Shown here in pieces: positions 63,245 to 64,000 of a DNA stretch of 64,000 nt. The translations under genes and the position numbers were made by a program. The stretch spans positions 2,046,001 to 2,110,000 of the forward strand of contig CM066290.1 in the NCBI GenBank assembly GCA_033816765.1, read 5' to 3'. A model generated the notes under the pieces. That model was given only the letters and a program-made list of their open reading frames with translations. It did no database searches and was not told the origin of the DNA. Numbering within the stretch: position 1 is the stretch's first letter; the number at the start of each line of letters is the position of its first letter. Origin of the DNA: Nothopassalora personata. Lineage: Eukaryota; Ascomycota; Dothideomycetes; Mycosphaerellales; Mycosphaerellaceae.

Positions 63245-64000
63245 ATATTCGCCCTTCTACCTTAGAAGCGGCGGCTCCCGTCTTGTTTGTAAAGAAGCCC
63301 GGGGGAGGACTTAGGTTCTACTACGATTATAGAGCACTAAACTTGATTACTAAGTAGGACCGTTACCCGCTTCTATTAATCCCGGAAACTATTCGGAACC
63401 TAACGGGCGCTAGATAGATTACGAAGGTTAACGTTGTTACCGTATTCTATTACCTCCGGATAGCTCGAGGTAAAGAGTATAAGACGGCTTTTTGAACTAG
63501 ATTCGGTCTATAGGAATGGCTAGTATACCCGTTCGGTTTGTCCGGGGCCCCCGTAACGATCTGGCGGTACATTAATAGTTTATTACGGGACTACCTAGAC
63601 GACTTTGCCTCGGCCTACGCTAACGACGTCGTTATTTACTCCGACGGAATAAAAGAGGACCATTTCTAGAAGGTTCGCATCGTACTCTAGAAGCTTTAGG
63701 ACGGAGGCCTTTTCCTAGATCTAGGGAAGTGTAAGTTCGTATAGAAGAAGGTTAAGTACCTCGGGTTCATTATACATGCCGACGGGATAGGAGTAGGACC
63801 CGACCCCGAAAAGGTAGTAGTAGTAAAGAACTAGAAGGCACTAGTTACCTAGAAGGAAGTGCGGCGGTTCTTAGGCTTCGCGAACTACTACCGAATGTTT
63901 ATTCTAAACTATTTAAAGCTCGCCGAGCCCTTAACGTTGCTAACCGGTAAGAATAAGGTGTTTTCCTAGGGAGATTGTTAGGCTAATGCGTTTAAGACCC
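63245..64000 (+). mobile_element. Element B2, second segment, runs off the right edge
   Basis: After the ATATT duplicate (63245-63249), pol resumes with CGCCCTTCTACC and matches B1 from 47457 on: [10 protein letters not shown], then YANDVVIYSDG near 63615, with the same Asp-to-Asn change as B1, then the start of RNase H. The rest of pol and the 3' LTR lie beyond the window. Confidence 0.92.

Overview
The window is nuclear DNA of a filamentous ascomycete (Pezizomycotina, perhaps a Dothideomycete; I cannot place it further). The evidence is a 4,000-residue hybrid PKS-NRPS, short GT-AG introns with fungal branch sites, and long stretches of LTR retrotransposons that carry the mark of RIP (repeat-induced point mutation): CpA and TpG are scarce, TpA is abundant, CpG is kept, and Gln/Trp codons have become stops.

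Bases 1-14,990 are gene DNA without RIP. A lysine-type amino-acid permease (1-1603, minus) is a pseudogene broken by small indels and deletions and runs off the left edge. A single hybrid PKS-NRPS gene (2069-14283, minus) follows. Its two long open frames are joined by a 98-nt intron at 6351-6448, giving KS-AT-DH-MT-ER0-KR-ACP-C-A-T-R*. The terminal domain has lost the reductase Tyr, which points to Dieckmann release as a tetramic acid.

Bases 14,990-37,550 are a transposon island: two full LTR elements (A1, 16708-23885; G2, 24180-36347), two solo LTRs of one family (E) and two of A-type, nested in what looks like one old element with inverted repeats of about 650 bp. Bases 37,551-41,070 return to gene DNA: a cytochrome P450 (38230-39842, plus) and, tail to tail 25 bp away, a branched-chain aminotransferase (39868-41070, minus). 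With the island removed, the PKS-NRPS and the P450 would be divergent neighbours about 1.4 kb apart, so synthase, P450, aminotransferase and perhaps permease look like one polyketide-amino acid cluster split by transposons. The aminotransferase suggests a branched-chain amino acid unit (inference).

Bases 41,071-64,000 are repeats only. Gypsy A2 (from 41855) is cut by chromodomain Gypsy B1 (from 45244), B1 by Gypsy A3 (from 51872), A3 by B2 (from 55411), and B2 by a complete Copia element (57625-63244, TSD ATATT). B2 resumes at 63250 and leaves the window. No tRNA, rRNA or CRISPR array was seen.
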